Origin: Pseudomonas putida S13.1.2
GTDB lineage: Bacteria; Pseudomonadota; Gammaproteobacteria; Pseudomonadales; Pseudomonadaceae
Assembly: GCF_000498395.2 (NCBI RefSeq)
Contig: NZ_CP010979.1
Span: forward strand, 2,790,001-2,854,000
Reading direction: 5' to 3'
Length of the DNA: 64,000 nucleotides
This document shows positions 1 through 10,831 of this stretch, one piece after another (position 1 is the first letter of the stretch; each line of letters begins with the position of its first letter). The position numbers and the translations under genes were made by a program. The notes below the pieces were generated by a model. That model was not told where the DNA came from and searched no databases. It saw only the letters and a program-made list of their open reading frames with translations.

Positions 1-2711
<2,711 letters not shown>

Positions 2712-2719
<8 letters not shown>

Positions 2720-3965
2720 TGTTGCTCCTGCTGTTCAAGGGGGTGCTCAGGTCATCGAGGTCGCCATAAATCCGCTCGACCTGCGCCCGCGCGTCGGTCG
2801 CCGATGCCAGCGCCTCGAGGTACAGGCCGCGGGCCTCGATCAGCGTGCGCTGGGCGTCGAGTACATCGAGGAACGCGAACTTGCCCATTTCAAAACCACG
2901 GGTGGCGGTGTCCACGGCCTGCTGCGCAGAAGGCAGGATGGTGCGGTCGTAGGCCTCTACCTCCTGCATCGCCGTGTGCCACTGGCTGACAGCGCTGCGG
3001 GTTTCGCTGCGCAGGCGCAGTTCCACAGCGTTACGCAGGTCACGCGCCTGGTCGGCACGGCGTGCAGCCGCCAGCACGTTGCCCTGGTTGCGGTCGAACA
3101 GTGGCAATGGCATGGACAGGCCAACCACATTCACCCGTTCGCGGTCTTCGCGGCTGTACTGGCTGCCGAGGCTGACGGTGAGGTTGGGAATACGCTGTGC
3201 CTTTTCCGAGCCCAGCGACGCGTCGCCGCGCTCGACCTGGGCAGCAGCCAGACGCCATTCGGCCGTTTGTGCGACCCGGTCGAGCAAGGCGTCGGCACTG
3301 GGCGCCACGCCAGGCGAAAGGTTGGCGGCCTGCAACAGGTCGAAGCTTGCCAACGGGCTGCCGGTCAGCCGTGCCAGAGCCTGGTAGGCCACACTGCGCT
3401 GGGTGTGCGCGCGGCGCACTTCAGCCTGGGCCTGGGCCAGTTGCACCTGGGCACGGGTGGCCTCCACGGGCGAGGACTGGCCAGCGGCCACCCGGCCCTG
3501 CACCACGCGCAGCCCACGCTCGGTCAACGCCTGTGATTGCTGCGCCAGCTCCAGCGCGGTCTGCGCGCGCAAGGCGGCGTGAAACGCCTGCACCACATCG
3601 GCACGCAGGCCGTTGCGCTGGCGTTCCAGGCCAAGCTGGGCCATGGCCTGGCCGGTGCCGGCCACGGCAATACGTGCGCCGCGCTTGCCGCCCAGTTCCA
3701 GCGGCTGGCTGAGGGTGACGGTGGTGGTGCTGGTATCGCGGCGGGTGTCCTCGACCTCCCAGGAGAGCTCTGGGTTGGGGATCAACCCGGCCTGGCGCCG
3801 CTCACCGTCGGCAATGCCGATTTCCCGGCCGGCTGCGGCCAGTTCCGGGTTTTGCGCAAAGGCGGCGGCCAGCGCCTGCGGCAGGCTCAGGCTCTGACTG
3901 GCCTGGGCGCTGGTGGCACTGGCCAGCAACAGGCAGAGCAAGGCGATCTTGCGGGGGATGGGCAC
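2712..3965 (-). CDS. czcC: CzcC-type outer-membrane channel (TolC-like)
   Basis: This is the outer-membrane component of the Czc exporter, 417 aa. The open frame runs further upstream to 4232, but the GTG at 3963-3965 is preferred. It has a GAGG Shine-Dalgarno 8 bases upstream and begins a clean signal peptide (about residues 1-21, ending ATSAQA). The extension would read through the REP element and has no protein-like character. Two outer-membrane efflux repeats follow (starting LSLPQALAAAFAQNPEL and LLDRVAQTAEWRLAAAQ), rich in Ala/Gln/Arg as expected for the periplasmic helical barrel. It is first gene of the operon, with the palindrome at 4038-4053 just upstream. Confidence 0.93.
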
Positions 3966-4037
3966 GAACAAATCCTCGTCGACGCGTGTAGGCGAAGGAC
4001 TGTAGAAAGCCGTGCTTATCGGGGCGGTGGCGGAAAA

Positions 4038-4053
4038 ATTACAATTCTGTAAT
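4038..4053. promoter_or_regulatory. Palindromic ATTACA-N4-TGTAAT operator candidate upstream of czcC
   Basis: A perfect 6-base inverted repeat (ATTACA ATTC TGTAAT) lies 73 bases upstream of the czcC start in an AT-rich patch. OmpR-type metal regulators such as CusR, CopR and CzcR bind TTACA/TGACA-type inverted or direct repeats. This is the natural candidate site for metal-induced transcription of czcCBA. No czcRS pair is visible beside it; the regulator could be encoded beyond the left edge. The assignment is inference. Confidence 0.5.
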
Positions 4054-4077
4054 GCACCCGGAGATACGAAGATCCCT

Positions 4078-4196
4078 TGTAGGAGCGGCCTTGCGTCGCG
4101 AAAGGGCTGCAGAGCAGCCCCCGCGTTATAGGCGGCGAAGCTGAAAATGTGGGGCCGCTGCGCGCCCCGTTCGCGACACAAGGCCGCTACTACAGA
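4078..4196. repeat. REP pair, GGCCTTG(T/C)GTCGCGA class
   Basis: Two inverted copies of the Pseudomonas REP core (GTAGGAGCGGCCTTGCGTCG in one direction and its near complement ending GGCCGCTACTACAG) surround a GC-rich centre with further GGGCTGC/GCAGCCC pairing. The element fills most of the gap between czcC and aroQ (3966-4313). Apart from the operator candidate, nothing else is seen in that gap. The same class recurs at 40754-40861. Confidence 0.85.
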
Positions 4197-4313
4197 GGCT
4201 CCGCCAACTTCAAGAGTTCGATAATCGCCCACTTTCCCGGTACGACGTTTTAGGCCAATTGACTAAACTAACCAGGCAGTACAAAACTAGGTGCATCCAA
4301 CAACAACAAAGCG

Positions 4314-4772
4314 ATGCTCGTCATGAAGCCCCTTATTCTCGTGCTCAACGGCCCCAACCTGAACATGCTGGGTACCCGCGAGCCTGCCCAATATGGCCAC
4401 GAAACCCTTGCTGACCTGGCTCAGAGCTGTGCCGATACTGCCCATGCCCACGGCCTGGAAATCGAGTTCCGCCAAACCAACCACGAAGGCGAACTGATCG
4501 ACTGGATCCACGCCGCCCGCGGCCGTTGCGCAGGTATCGTGATCAACCCCGGCGCCTGGACCCACACCTCGGTGGCCATCCGCGACGCCCTGGTGGCCAG
4601 CGAACTGCCAGTCATCGAAGTGCACCTGTCCAACGTGCACAAGCGCGAGCCGTTCCGCCACCTGTCATTCGTATCGTCCATCGCCGTCGGCGTGATCTGC
4701 GGTCTGGGCAGCCATGGCTACCGCATGGCCCTCAGCCACTTCGCCGAAATGTTCCAGGAGCGCACGGCATGA
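4314..4772 (+). CDS. aroQ: Type II 3-dehydroquinate dehydratase
   Basis: This enzyme interconverts 3-dehydroquinate and 3-dehydroshikimate. The 152-aa length fits the small dodecameric type II family. Diagnostic motifs are present: [13 protein letters not shown] at the N-terminus, the active-site tyrosine region (QYGHETL), [10 protein letters not shown] in the middle, and [14 protein letters not shown] with the catalytic His. The ATG at 4314 has a weak AAAGCG upstream; an ATG at 4323 would give a start [10 protein letters not shown] and is equally possible. The stop overlaps the following shikimate/quinate dehydrogenase start (ATGA). Pairing with a dehydrogenase and distance from other aro genes suggest a second, catabolic or substrate-specific copy rather than the housekeeping one. 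Confidence 0.95.
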   Translation: MLVMKPLILVLNGPNLNMLGTREPAQYGHETLADLAQSCADTAHAHGLEIEFRQTNHEGELIDWIHAARGRCAGIVINPGAWTHTSVAIRDALVASELPVIEVHLSNVHKREPFRHLSFVSSIAVGVICGLGSHGYRMALSHFAEMFQERTA

Positions 4773-5617
4773 GCCAGCACGCCATCCTCGCCGGCTTGAT
4801 CGGCCGCGGCATCCAGCTGTCGCGTACCCCTGCCCTGCACGAACACGAAGGTGACGCCCAGGCCCTGCGCTACCTGTACCGGCTGATCGATGCAGACCAG
4901 TTGCAACTGGAAGACAGCGCCCTGCCCGGCCTGCTCGACGCCGCGCAGCACACCGGTTTCACCGGGCTGAACATCACCTACCCGTTCAAGCAGTCGATCC
5001 TGCCGCTGCTCGACGAACTGTCGGAAGAAGCCCGGGGCATCGGCGCGGTGAATACCGTGGTGCTGAAGGACGGCAAGCGCGTCGGCCACAACACCGACTG
5101 CCTGGGCTTTGCCGAAGGCTTGCGCCGCGGCCTGCCCGATGTGGCTCGGCGCCAGGTGGTGCAGATGGGTGGCGGTGGCGCCGGTTCCGCCGTAGCCCAC
5201 GCCCTGCTGATTGAAGGGGTCGAACAATTGGTGCTGTTCGAAGTGGATACGGCCCGCGCGCAAGCGCTGGTAGACAACCTGAATGGCCATTTCGGCGCTG
5301 GGCGCGCCGTGCTCGGCACTGACCTGGCCACGGCCCTGGCCGAGGCGGACGGGCTGGTCAACACCACGCCGGTGGGCATGGCCAAGCTGCCGGGTACACC
5401 GCTACCGGTCGAGCTGCTGCATGCGCGCTTGTGGGTGGCGGAAATCATCTACTTCCCGCTGGAAACCGAACTGCTGCGCGCAGCTCGGGCACTGGGTTGC
5501 CGCACGCTGGACGGCAGCAATATGGCGGTGTTCCAAGCGGTAAAGGCATTCGAGCTGTTCAGCGGGCGCCAGGCGGATGCGGCGCGGATGCAGGCGCACT
5601 TTGCCAGTTTCACCTGA
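4769..5617 (+). CDS. aroE: Shikimate/quinate dehydrogenase-like protein (AroE/YdiB family)
   Basis: This 282-aa protein of the shikimate dehydrogenase family oxidises or reduces shikimate and/or quinate. Visible features are a substrate-binding N-domain ([15 protein letters not shown], residues 11-25), the catalytic lysine in NITYPFKQ (K74), aspartate in NTDCLG (D110), the glycine-rich nucleotide loop [13 protein letters not shown] (134-146) and NTTPVGM. After the second Rossmann strand the residues are FEVD rather than the NRT/R pattern that binds the NADP phosphate, which suggests an NAD-preferring quinate-type enzyme. That is inference. It is translationally coupled to aroQ by a 4-base overlap. 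A GC-rich inverted repeat (5631-5664) lies 13 bases after the stop. Confidence 0.88.
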   Translation: MSQHAILAGLIGRGIQLSRTPALHEHEGDAQALRYLYRLIDADQLQLEDSALPGLLDAAQHTGFTGLNITYPFKQSILPLLDELSEEARGIGAVNTVVLKDGKRVGHNTDCLGFAEGLRRGLPDVARRQVVQMGGGGAGSAVAHALLIEGVEQLVLFEVDTARAQALVDNLNGHFGAGRAVLGTDLATALAEADGLVNTTPVGMAKLPGTPLPVELLHARLWVAEIIYFPLETELLRAARALGCRTLDGSNMAVFQAVKAFELFSGRQADAARMQAHFASFT

Positions 5618-5630
5618 TAGACAAGTGTTG

Positions 5631-5664
5631 GCCTCTTCGCGGCGGTTCGACGCCGCGAGGAGGC
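5631..5664. terminator. GC-rich inverted repeat between convergent aroE and TlpA-like gene
   Basis: A near-perfect hairpin (GCCTCTTCGCGGCG, loop GTTCGA, CGCCGCGAGGAGGC) sits between two convergent genes. It has no clear U-run on either side, so it may be a degenerate REP that serves as a bidirectional transcription barrier. Confidence 0.5.
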
Positions 5665-5673
5665 CGGTACAGG

Positions 5674-6213
5674 CTAATCACCTTTTTCAGCCAGCAAAGC
5701 CTGGATCACCTGCTCCTGCTCGCCATAATCCCCCTCGCCAAAGTGCACATGGCGCACCTGTCCTTTACGGTCGACAAAATAATGCGCCGGCCAGAACTGG
5801 TTGCCCCAGGCATTCCACACCTTATAGTCATTATCCACCGCCACCGGGTAACCGATACCCAACCCGGCCACCTTGTTTCGCAGGGTGCCCAGGTCGTGTT
5901 CGTAGTCGTACTCCGGCGTATGTACGCCCACCACCACCAGCCCCTGATCGGCATAACGCCGCGCCCAGTCGTTCACATGAGGCAGGCTGCGCTGGCAGTT
6001 GATGCAGTCCCAGGTCCAGAAGTCCACCAGCACCACCTTACCCTTGAGCGCTGGCCCATCCAGCGGAGTCGAGTTGATCCACTGGCTGGCCCCCGACAGC
6101 GACGGCATGGCGCCGTAGCTGTCACGGGCCATCAGGTGCCCCGCCAACCCCAGCCCCGTCAACGCCAGGGCAATACCACCCACCTTCAGCATCAGGGGGC
6201 GATCAATTCTCAT
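5674..6213 (-). CDS. TlpA/DsbE-like membrane-anchored thioredoxin (redoxin)
   Basis: This is a 179-aa protein with an N-terminal hydrophobic segment (about residues 8-27) and a periplasmic thioredoxin fold. The redox motif reads WTWDCINC (CxxC), followed by HTPEYDYE and the cis-proline region (FWPAHYFVDRKG) of the AhpC-TSA/redoxin family, close to the DipZ C-terminal redoxin type. It probably reduces or oxidises periplasmic thiols. Start: the ATG at 6211-6213 overlaps the end of the upstream DUF2790 gene by 11 bases and has GGTGG upstream; a longer start (6231) inside that gene is less likely. The genomic partner protein has two cysteines. Confidence 0.85.
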   Translation of the reverse strand: MRIDRPLMLKVGGIALALTGLGLAGHLMARDSYGAMPSLSGASQWINSTPLDGPALKGKVVLVDFWTWDCINCQRSLPHVNDWARRYADQGLVVVGVHTPEYDYEHDLGTLRNKVAGLGIGYPVAVDNDYKVWNAWGNQFWPAHYFVDRKGQVRHVHFGEGDYGEQEQVIQALLAEKGD

Positions 6214-6478
6214 GGCAACCACCGGTGGCATAGGTGCGGTACTGCACGCTCTGCTGATGGCCGTTGGAGTCGAGGTAGTCCATACGGGTGTTCACCAGGC
6301 CGCAGGCGTTGCTCTGGTCGTCCTGCACCGACAGCACTTTCTTCACATCCAGGTGTTCACCGTAGCGGTATTGCATGGCACCGGCATCGTCCATGGGTGC
6401 GGTGGCGGCCTGGGCGGCAATGGCGCCAAAGCTGAGCAAGGCGAACAGGCTGGCGCTGGCGAAAGTCTTGAAGTTCAT
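6203..6478 (-). CDS. Secreted DUF2790 family protein
   Basis: This is a 91-aa periplasmic protein with a signal peptide (about residues 1-24, cut after AAQA). The DUF2790 pattern is visible: YRYGEHLDVKKVLSV, then CGLVNTRMDYLDSNGHQQ and a terminal ATGGCHEN, giving two conserved cysteines that could form a disulfide. Function is unknown; the family is Pseudomonas-centred and often lies near metal-responsive genes. AGGAGA 6 bases before the ATG at 6478 decides the start (an upstream ATG at 6496 lacks one). It is co-transcribed with the downstream redoxin (11-base overlap), which could act on its cysteines; that link is inference. Confidence 0.85.
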   Translation of the reverse strand: MNFKTFASASLFALLSFGAIAAQAATAPMDDAGAMQYRYGEHLDVKKVLSVQDDQSNACGLVNTRMDYLDSNGHQQSVQYRTYATGGCHEN

Positions 6479-6660
6479 GGCATCTCTCCTGTGCAACGTT
6501 TGGCAGTGGGGCGTGTTGTTCCCCGGTCGAGAGCCATTTGACGCCTGCCAAGTATCCCGTCTGTGTCACTCAACGCCGGGATGTGCGTCCGCCTGTAGCT
6601 GCATCCCTGTCGGAAAAACCTCGTGAAATCATGGAAAACCCTTCGCAAGCAGGTAGTTAT

Positions 6661-6690
6661 AAAAAAGAAGGCGCCCACGAAGGGCGCCCC
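6661..6690 (-). terminator. Rho-independent terminator for the small-ORF cluster
   Basis: Read on the minus strand, a perfect 7-bp stem (GGCGCCC/GGGCGCC, 5-base loop) is followed by TTCTTTTTT. It lies about 40 bases past the stop of the 57-aa ORF and marks the end of a minus-strand transcript, which supports that direction of transcription for the small ORFs. Confidence 0.8.
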
Positions 6691-6730
6691 GGCTGTACAA
6701 ACGGATACAATAGTTTCAAGGCGTCACACA

Positions 6731-6904
6731 CTAACGTTTGTTGTCACTCGCAGGTTCAACTTTATCGTGACGGCTGTACAACTCAGCCCTCGAAGCACGC
6801 TCTGTAAACGGCCCTCTGTTTTCACCTTTGCTGGAACGGGGAGTGGATTTATTGTCACCATCACCCGAACAACTACCGCTTTGAACGGTTTGCTTATCTT
6901 TCAT
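6731..6904 (-). CDS. Small hydrophilic hypothetical protein (57 aa)
   Basis: I do not recognise this protein. It starts MKDKQTVQSG, is very rich in Ser, Lys, Asp and Arg, has one cysteine and no hydrophobic segment, and is probably disordered. The ATG at 6902-6904 is preferred because GAGG lies 5 bases upstream; the same frame is open to 6982 without a ribosome site. It is last of four small minus-strand ORFs and is followed by a good terminator at 6661-6690. Local GC is clearly lower than in flanking genes. The coding call rests on ribosome site, composition and terminator only. Confidence 0.5.
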   Translation of the reverse strand: MKDKQTVQSGSCSGDGDNKSTPRSSKGENRGPFTERASRAELYSRHDKVEPASDNKR

Positions 6905-7011
6905 AAAAACCTCGATAGAGCCACCTGTTTTAAATGGCTCATCATACTGTTCTTCAAGATGTGGAACGCTGGAAAAAAGCATGCTTTGTCATGCGATCTA
7001 TCAGCACAGGG

Positions 7012-7263
7012 TCAGTGCAGCCAGGCGCGTCTCCACGGGGTATCCGGGCCGTCCGAATGGCGGCTGAATCTCGGTGCATTCGAGGCCAACAGCTGTTCTG
7101 CAGGCACTGGCTCGGCCTCAGTAACAGGGTCAGGATCGATGTAATCATCCCGATCATCAGTTGGAGACTGAACAAGACGATCATTGCCCGACACTTGGCG
7201 ATCCTGATCAATTTCCGGATCACTCTCTGGCGAGCCTTCCCCTGTCTGGTTTTTACCGTACAT
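7012..7263 (-). CDS. Small acidic hypothetical protein (83 aa)
   Basis: I do not recognise this protein. It starts MYGKNQTGEG and contains an acidic, Asp/Glu/Pro-rich middle (DDRDDYIDPDP, EAEPVPAE), then a basic, Trp-containing tail (RHSDGPDTPWRRAWLH). No membrane segment or signal peptide is seen, so it is probably disordered and cytoplasmic. The ATG at 7261-7263 has GAGAGG 6 bases upstream. It lies 107 bases upstream of the 57-aa ORF in the same direction. Hydrophilic composition on this strand contrasts with nonsense-like translations on the other strand. Confidence 0.55.
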   Translation of the reverse strand: MYGKNQTGEGSPESDPEIDQDRQVSGNDRLVQSPTDDRDDYIDPDPVTEAEPVPAEQLLASNAPRFSRHSDGPDTPWRRAWLH

Positions 7264-7428
7264 AAGCACCTCTCATAGGCCCAGATATTCTGAGCTTATT
7301 GAGTATGCGCCCTGCCTGAAAACAAAAGACAGGTATCAGACCACCGGACACAATCTATCAGCCGCTCTTTATAAAACGGGAAAACAATAACGACCTTCTT
7401 TGCGCATTATTGCAGTATTTAAAGCGCT

Positions 7429-7662
7429 TCATGGCCCAAACTCGTCGGCCTGGCGGGTATCGCCAGGCGCTCGTGAGGCTTTCAACAAGAGTGTAAAACT
7501 GCCGGTGAGTTGAAGGCGAAGCTCTTTGGGCATGATGAAAGCGAAATGCACGAGCCATGAGCCGTCTCCCAGCAGAAAGCTCTCCCGCCGGTATTGGGTC
7601 ACTTGTTGTTCAGAAATACCTATGCAAACGGCGATTACACAGTCGCTCGGCTCTTCGCTCAC
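7429..7662 (-). CDS. Small hypothetical protein (77 aa)
   Basis: I do not recognise this protein. It uses a GTG start (7660-7662) with AAGGGG 7 bases upstream. The sequence has an amphipathic, compact look (ESFLLGDGSWLVHFAFIMPK, then LRLQLTGSFTLLL) and a polar C-terminus. Two cysteines lie near the N-terminus. It begins 70 bases after the end of the upstream small ORF and 165 bases before the acidic 83-aa ORF, all on the minus strand. Confidence 0.5.
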   Translation of the reverse strand: MSEEPSDCVIAVCIGISEQQVTQYRRESFLLGDGSWLVHFAFIMPKELRLQLTGSFTLLLKASRAPGDTRQADEFGP

Positions 7663-7732
7663 GGGCGTGCCCCTTCAAGAATAGGTATTGAAGCGCCCGA
7701 ATGGTGGTGGGTTCAGGCGCAAAGGCAGGCCA

Positions 7733-7930
7733 TCAGGGCTTGGCTGTACGTTCCTTGTGCCACTGGACTTTGGCTACGCCATACGGGGTACCGGTGACAC
7801 CGCTGGCTACGTGCTGGATATGGCCGCCATGCTGGAGGAACGTTTCAATTTGCTCGCAAAGGCGTTCGTGGGCTCTTTGGGCTGCGCCGGGGTATGTCTG
7901 GTACATGGAGGCTACTCGGTAATGAGCCAC
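7733..7930 (-). CDS. Small hypothetical protein (about 65 aa), start uncertain
   Basis: I do not recognise this protein, although the pattern RAHERLCEQIETFLQHGGHI followed by a GVTG segment resembles short Pseudomonas proteins in which a helix is followed by a glycine turn and a small beta part, possibly nucleic-acid binding. The frame is open up to a TTG at 7975 that directly follows an in-frame stop. A GTG at 7930 or an ATG at 7906 are other possible starts, none with a strong ribosome site. The gene may therefore be partial or decayed at its 5' end. Confidence 0.4.
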   Translation of the reverse strand: MAHYRVASMYQTYPGAAQRAHERLCEQIETFLQHGGHIQHVASGVTGTPYGVAKVQWHKERTAKP

Positions 7931-8179
7931 TGAAATACAGTTACCCGAGGCGTCATTGTACGCGCAGTAGTGCAATCAGGCTCTGAACCGAACCCGTACC
8001 CGGCTTTTATCGGCCAGGCGGTCGATTCCCAGCGCTGCGCTGCCTAGGCTAGAGCCGCTTCAAGCAACCCAATGCACGGTTGCCATCCCTGGCAGATACA
8101 CTGCAATACAAAGCCCCGCAGGCAAGCGCAGACACGCCGGGTACACTGCGCCAACCCCACTCGAACAGGAACGCTGCGC

Positions 8180-8920
8180 ATGGAACACGTCGATCACATC
8201 CTGATCGTCGACGACGACCGCGAGATCCGCGAACTGGTCGGCAACTACCTGAAGAAGAACGGCCTGCGCACCAGCATCGTCGCCGACGGCCGGCAGATGC
8301 GCGCCTTCCTCGAAGCCAACAGCGTCGACCTGATCGTCCTCGACATCATGATGCCCGGCGACGATGGCCTGCTGCTGTGCCGCGAATTGCGCGCCGGCAA
8401 GCACCGCAACACCCCCGTGTTGATGCTGACGGCCCGCAACGATGAAACCGACCGCATCATCGGCCTTGAAATGGGCGCCGACGATTACCTCACCAAGCCG
8501 TTCTCTGCCCGCGAACTGCTTGCCCGTATCAATGCCGTGCTGCGCCGCACGCGCATGCTGCCACCCAACCTCACCATCAGCGAAAGCAGCCGCCTGCTGC
8601 GCTTCGGCCAATGGCGGCTGGACACCACCGCACGCCACCTGCTCGACAACGAAGGCACCCTGGTGGCCCTGAGTGGCGCCGAGTACCGCTTGTTGCGGGT
8701 GTTTCTCGACCACCCGCAGCGGGTGCTCAGCCGCGAACAGCTGCTCAACCTGACCCAGGGCCGCGAAGCCGACCTGTTCGACCGCTCCATCGACCTGCTG
8801 GTCAGCCGCCTGCGCCAGCGCCTGGGCGACGACGCCCGCGAACCCAGCTGCATCAAGACCGTGCGCAGCGAAGGCTATGTGTTCTCGCTGCCGGTGCAAC
8901 TGCTCGAGTCGCCGTCATGA
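8180..8920 (+). CDS. OmpR-family response regulator
   Basis: This is a 246-aa two-domain regulator. The receiver domain (about 5-115) shows the acidic pocket DDD at 11-13, phospho-acceptor D55 in VLDIMMPGDDG, T84 in LMLTARND and K106 in YLTKPF. The winged-helix DNA-binding domain (about 140-240) includes LSGAEYRLLRVFLDHPQRVLS and IDLLVSRLRQRLGDD. AGGA lies 9 bases upstream of the ATG. The stop overlaps the start of the sensor kinase (ATGA). No target is shown by the sequence; neighbours include the DoxX/bufferin locus downstream, which makes envelope or metal stress a reasonable but unproven guess. Confidence 0.93.
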   Translation: MEHVDHILIVDDDREIRELVGNYLKKNGLRTSIVADGRQMRAFLEANSVDLIVLDIMMPGDDGLLLCRELRAGKHRNTPVLMLTARNDETDRIIGLEMGADDYLTKPFSARELLARINAVLRRTRMLPPNLTISESSRLLRFGQWRLDTTARHLLDNEGTLVALSGAEYRLLRVFLDHPQRVLSREQLLNLTQGREADLFDRSIDLLVSRLRQRLGDDAREPSCIKTVRSEGYVFSLPVQLLESPS

Positions 8921-10203
8921 AGTGGCCACGCACCCTGGCTTCGCGCCTGGCGCTGATCTTCTTCACCGGCCTGGTGCTGGCGTACGGCTTGTCGTTTGGC
9001 CTGCAGGCCTACGAGCGCTACATCAGCAGCCGCTCGATGATGCTCAGCAACCTGGAGCAGGATGTGGCCACATCGGTGGCCATCCTCGACCGCCTGCCCG
9101 CGGCCGAACGTGCGGCCTGGCTGCCGCGCCTGGAACGGCATACCTACCGCTACCGTCTCGATCAGGGCCTGGCCGGCGAAGTGATGCCCGGCAGCGACCC
9201 GCCCATGGCCGCCGAGTCGATCGTCAAGGCCATCGGCAGCGACTACCGCCTGACCTTCCAGGACATACCCGGCCCGAATGCCCACTTTCAGGCGCACCTG
9301 AGCCTGGCCGATGGCGCACCGCTGACCATCGACGTCACCCCATCGCCGGTACCGGTGGCCCGCTGGCTGCCCATGGTGTTGCTGATCCAGCTGGCCGTCT
9401 TGTTGCTGTGCACCTGGTTGGCCGTGCACCTGGCCATAGGCCCTCTGACCCGCCTGGCCCGCGCGGTGGACAACCTCGACCCGGACAAACCCGGCATACA
9501 GCTGGATGAAAGCGGCCCGCGCGAGGTGCGCTACGCCGCTGTGGCCTTCAACGCCCTGCAGGCGCGCATTACCGCCCACCTCAAGGAACGCATGCAGCTG
9601 CTGGCGGCCATTTCTCACGACCTGCAAACGCCGATCACACGCATGAAGCTGCGTGTCGAGGTGATGGACGAAGGGGTTGAAAAAGAAAAACTGTGGAGCG
9701 ACCTGGGCGAAATGGAGCACCTGGTGCGCGAAGGTGTAGCGTACGCCCGCAGCATGGATACCAGCACTGAAGCCCCGTGCAGGATCAACCTCGACGCCTT
9801 CCTCGACAGCCTGGTGTTCGACTACCAGGACAGCGGCGCGCAGGTAGAGCGCAATGGCAGCACCGGCAGCCTGCTGGAAACCCGCCCGCACGCCCTGCGC
9901 CGAGTGCTGGTGAACCTGGTGGACAACGCCCTCAAGTTTGCCGGCGCCGCCGAGCTGGAGGTGTGCCGCGAGGGCGGCATGACCGTGATCCGTGTGCTCG
10001 ACAACGGGCCTGGCATTCCCGCCGACGAGCTGGATGAAGTGCTCAAGCCGTTCTACAGAGTGGAGGGTTCACGCAATCGCAGCACGGGCGGCACCGGGCT
10101 GGGCCTCGCCATTGCCCACCAGCTGATCCAGGCCATGGGGGGTCGGCTGACCCTGAGCAACCGCGACAGTGGCGGGCTGTGCGCGCGGATCGAGCTCAGC
10201 TGA
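8917..10203 (+). CDS. Membrane sensor histidine kinase
   Basis: This is the partner of the upstream regulator, 428 aa. Topology: a first membrane helix (about 12-32), a periplasmic sensor loop of about 120 residues, a second helix (about 151-173), a HAMP linker, a HisKA domain with phospho-acceptor H234 in ISHDLQTP, and a HATPase_c domain with N box ([12 protein letters not shown]), G1 box (DNGPGIP), an F-box-like segment and G2 ([13 protein letters not shown]). The Q in HDLQTP rather than HELRTP is common in Pseudomonas kinases. Coupled translation (4-base overlap) with the regulator. Signal unknown. Confidence 0.93.
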   Translation: MKWPRTLASRLALIFFTGLVLAYGLSFGLQAYERYISSRSMMLSNLEQDVATSVAILDRLPAAERAAWLPRLERHTYRYRLDQGLAGEVMPGSDPPMAAESIVKAIGSDYRLTFQDIPGPNAHFQAHLSLADGAPLTIDVTPSPVPVARWLPMVLLIQLAVLLLCTWLAVHLAIGPLTRLARAVDNLDPDKPGIQLDESGPREVRYAAVAFNALQARITAHLKERMQLLAAISHDLQTPITRMKLRVEVMDEGVEKEKLWSDLGEMEHLVREGVAYARSMDTSTEAPCRINLDAFLDSLVFDYQDSGAQVERNGSTGSLLETRPHALRRVLVNLVDNALKFAGAAELEVCREGGMTVIRVLDNGPGIPADELDEVLKPFYRVEGSRNRSTGGTGLGLAIAHQLIQAMGGRLTLSNRDSGGLCARIELS

Positions 10204-10315
10204 CAGGCGAGCGCGCACCTACAATCGGGTACACAACCCCAGCACCGCCGACACACTGCAGATACCCCACCGTCACACACTTCCGGTCACACAACCAGAC
10301 CCGGGAGCCACCTTG

Positions 10316-10798
10316 ATGAAAGCCTTTACCCTGACCACCTTCGACCGCTTCGGCAACTGGAGCGCGGACCTGCCGTTACGGCTGTTCCTGGCCTGGGAGT
10401 TTTTCGAATCCGGGCTGGAGAAGTTCAATGGCAGCAACTGGTTTGCCGACCTGCAAGGAGGCTTCCCGTTCCCCTTCAACCTGCTGCCCGCCGAGCTGAA
10501 TTGGCAACTGTCGATGTGGGCGGAGCTTGTGCTGCCGTTGCTGCTGTTGCTGGGCCTCGGTACCCGCCTGGCATCATTGGGCCTGATGGTGGTGACCGTC
10601 GTGGCAATAGCGGCAGTGCACTGGCCGGCGCACTGGTCGAGCCTGGCCGAACTGGCCCAAGGATATGCCATTACCGACCAGGGCTTCGGCAATTACAAGT
10701 TGCCACTGATCTACCTGGTGGCGTTGCTGCCCTTGCTGCTGAAGGGGGCCGGTCGGTTTAGCCTGGATCATTGGCTCAGTGCACGATTGTGCAGGTGA
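10316..10798 (+). CDS. DoxX-family membrane protein (HvfX-like)
   Basis: This is a 160-aa integral membrane protein with about four helices (roughly 22-40, 68-86, 90-110, 135-152) and DoxX-type features ([18 protein letters not shown] near the N-terminus, the loop with FPFPFNLLP). Proteins of this type, called HvfX or DUF-DoxX, recur at Hvf/bufferin RiPP loci with DUF692 and DUF2063 partners, where they may recycle quinone or support thiol redox. Here it is convergent with the DUF2063 gene instead of being the last gene of that operon. Start: GGGAG 9 bases upstream of the ATG at 10316. The role is inferred from context. Confidence 0.85.
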   Translation: MKAFTLTTFDRFGNWSADLPLRLFLAWEFFESGLEKFNGSNWFADLQGGFPFPFNLLPAELNWQLSMWAELVLPLLLLLGLGTRLASLGLMVVTVVAIAAVHWPAHWSSLAELAQGYAITDQGFGNYKLPLIYLVALLPLLLKGAGRFSLDHWLSARLCR

Positions 10799-10804
10799 AA
10801 TGGC

Positions 10805-10825
10805 TGGGGCTGCTGCGCAGCCCCA
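10805..10825. terminator. Bidirectional hairpin between DoxX and DUF2063 genes
   Basis: A perfect 9-bp stem (TGGGGCTGC / GCAGCCCCA, 3-base loop) fills the 33-base gap between two convergent genes. No long U-run follows in either direction, so it may act as a Rho-assisted or mutual stop. Confidence 0.6.
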
Positions 10826-10831
10826 AGGCCC

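Noticed and set aside
3966..4232. N-terminal extension of czcC up to 4232
   Set aside because: It would translate the REP pair, and the GTG at 3965 starts a normal signal peptide with a good ribosome site.
6934..7278. A 114-codon plus-strand ORF over the small-ORF pocket
   Set aside because: It has no ribosome site and unusual Arg/Ile/Trp-rich text; the minus-strand ORFs have ribosome sites and the terminator matches their direction.
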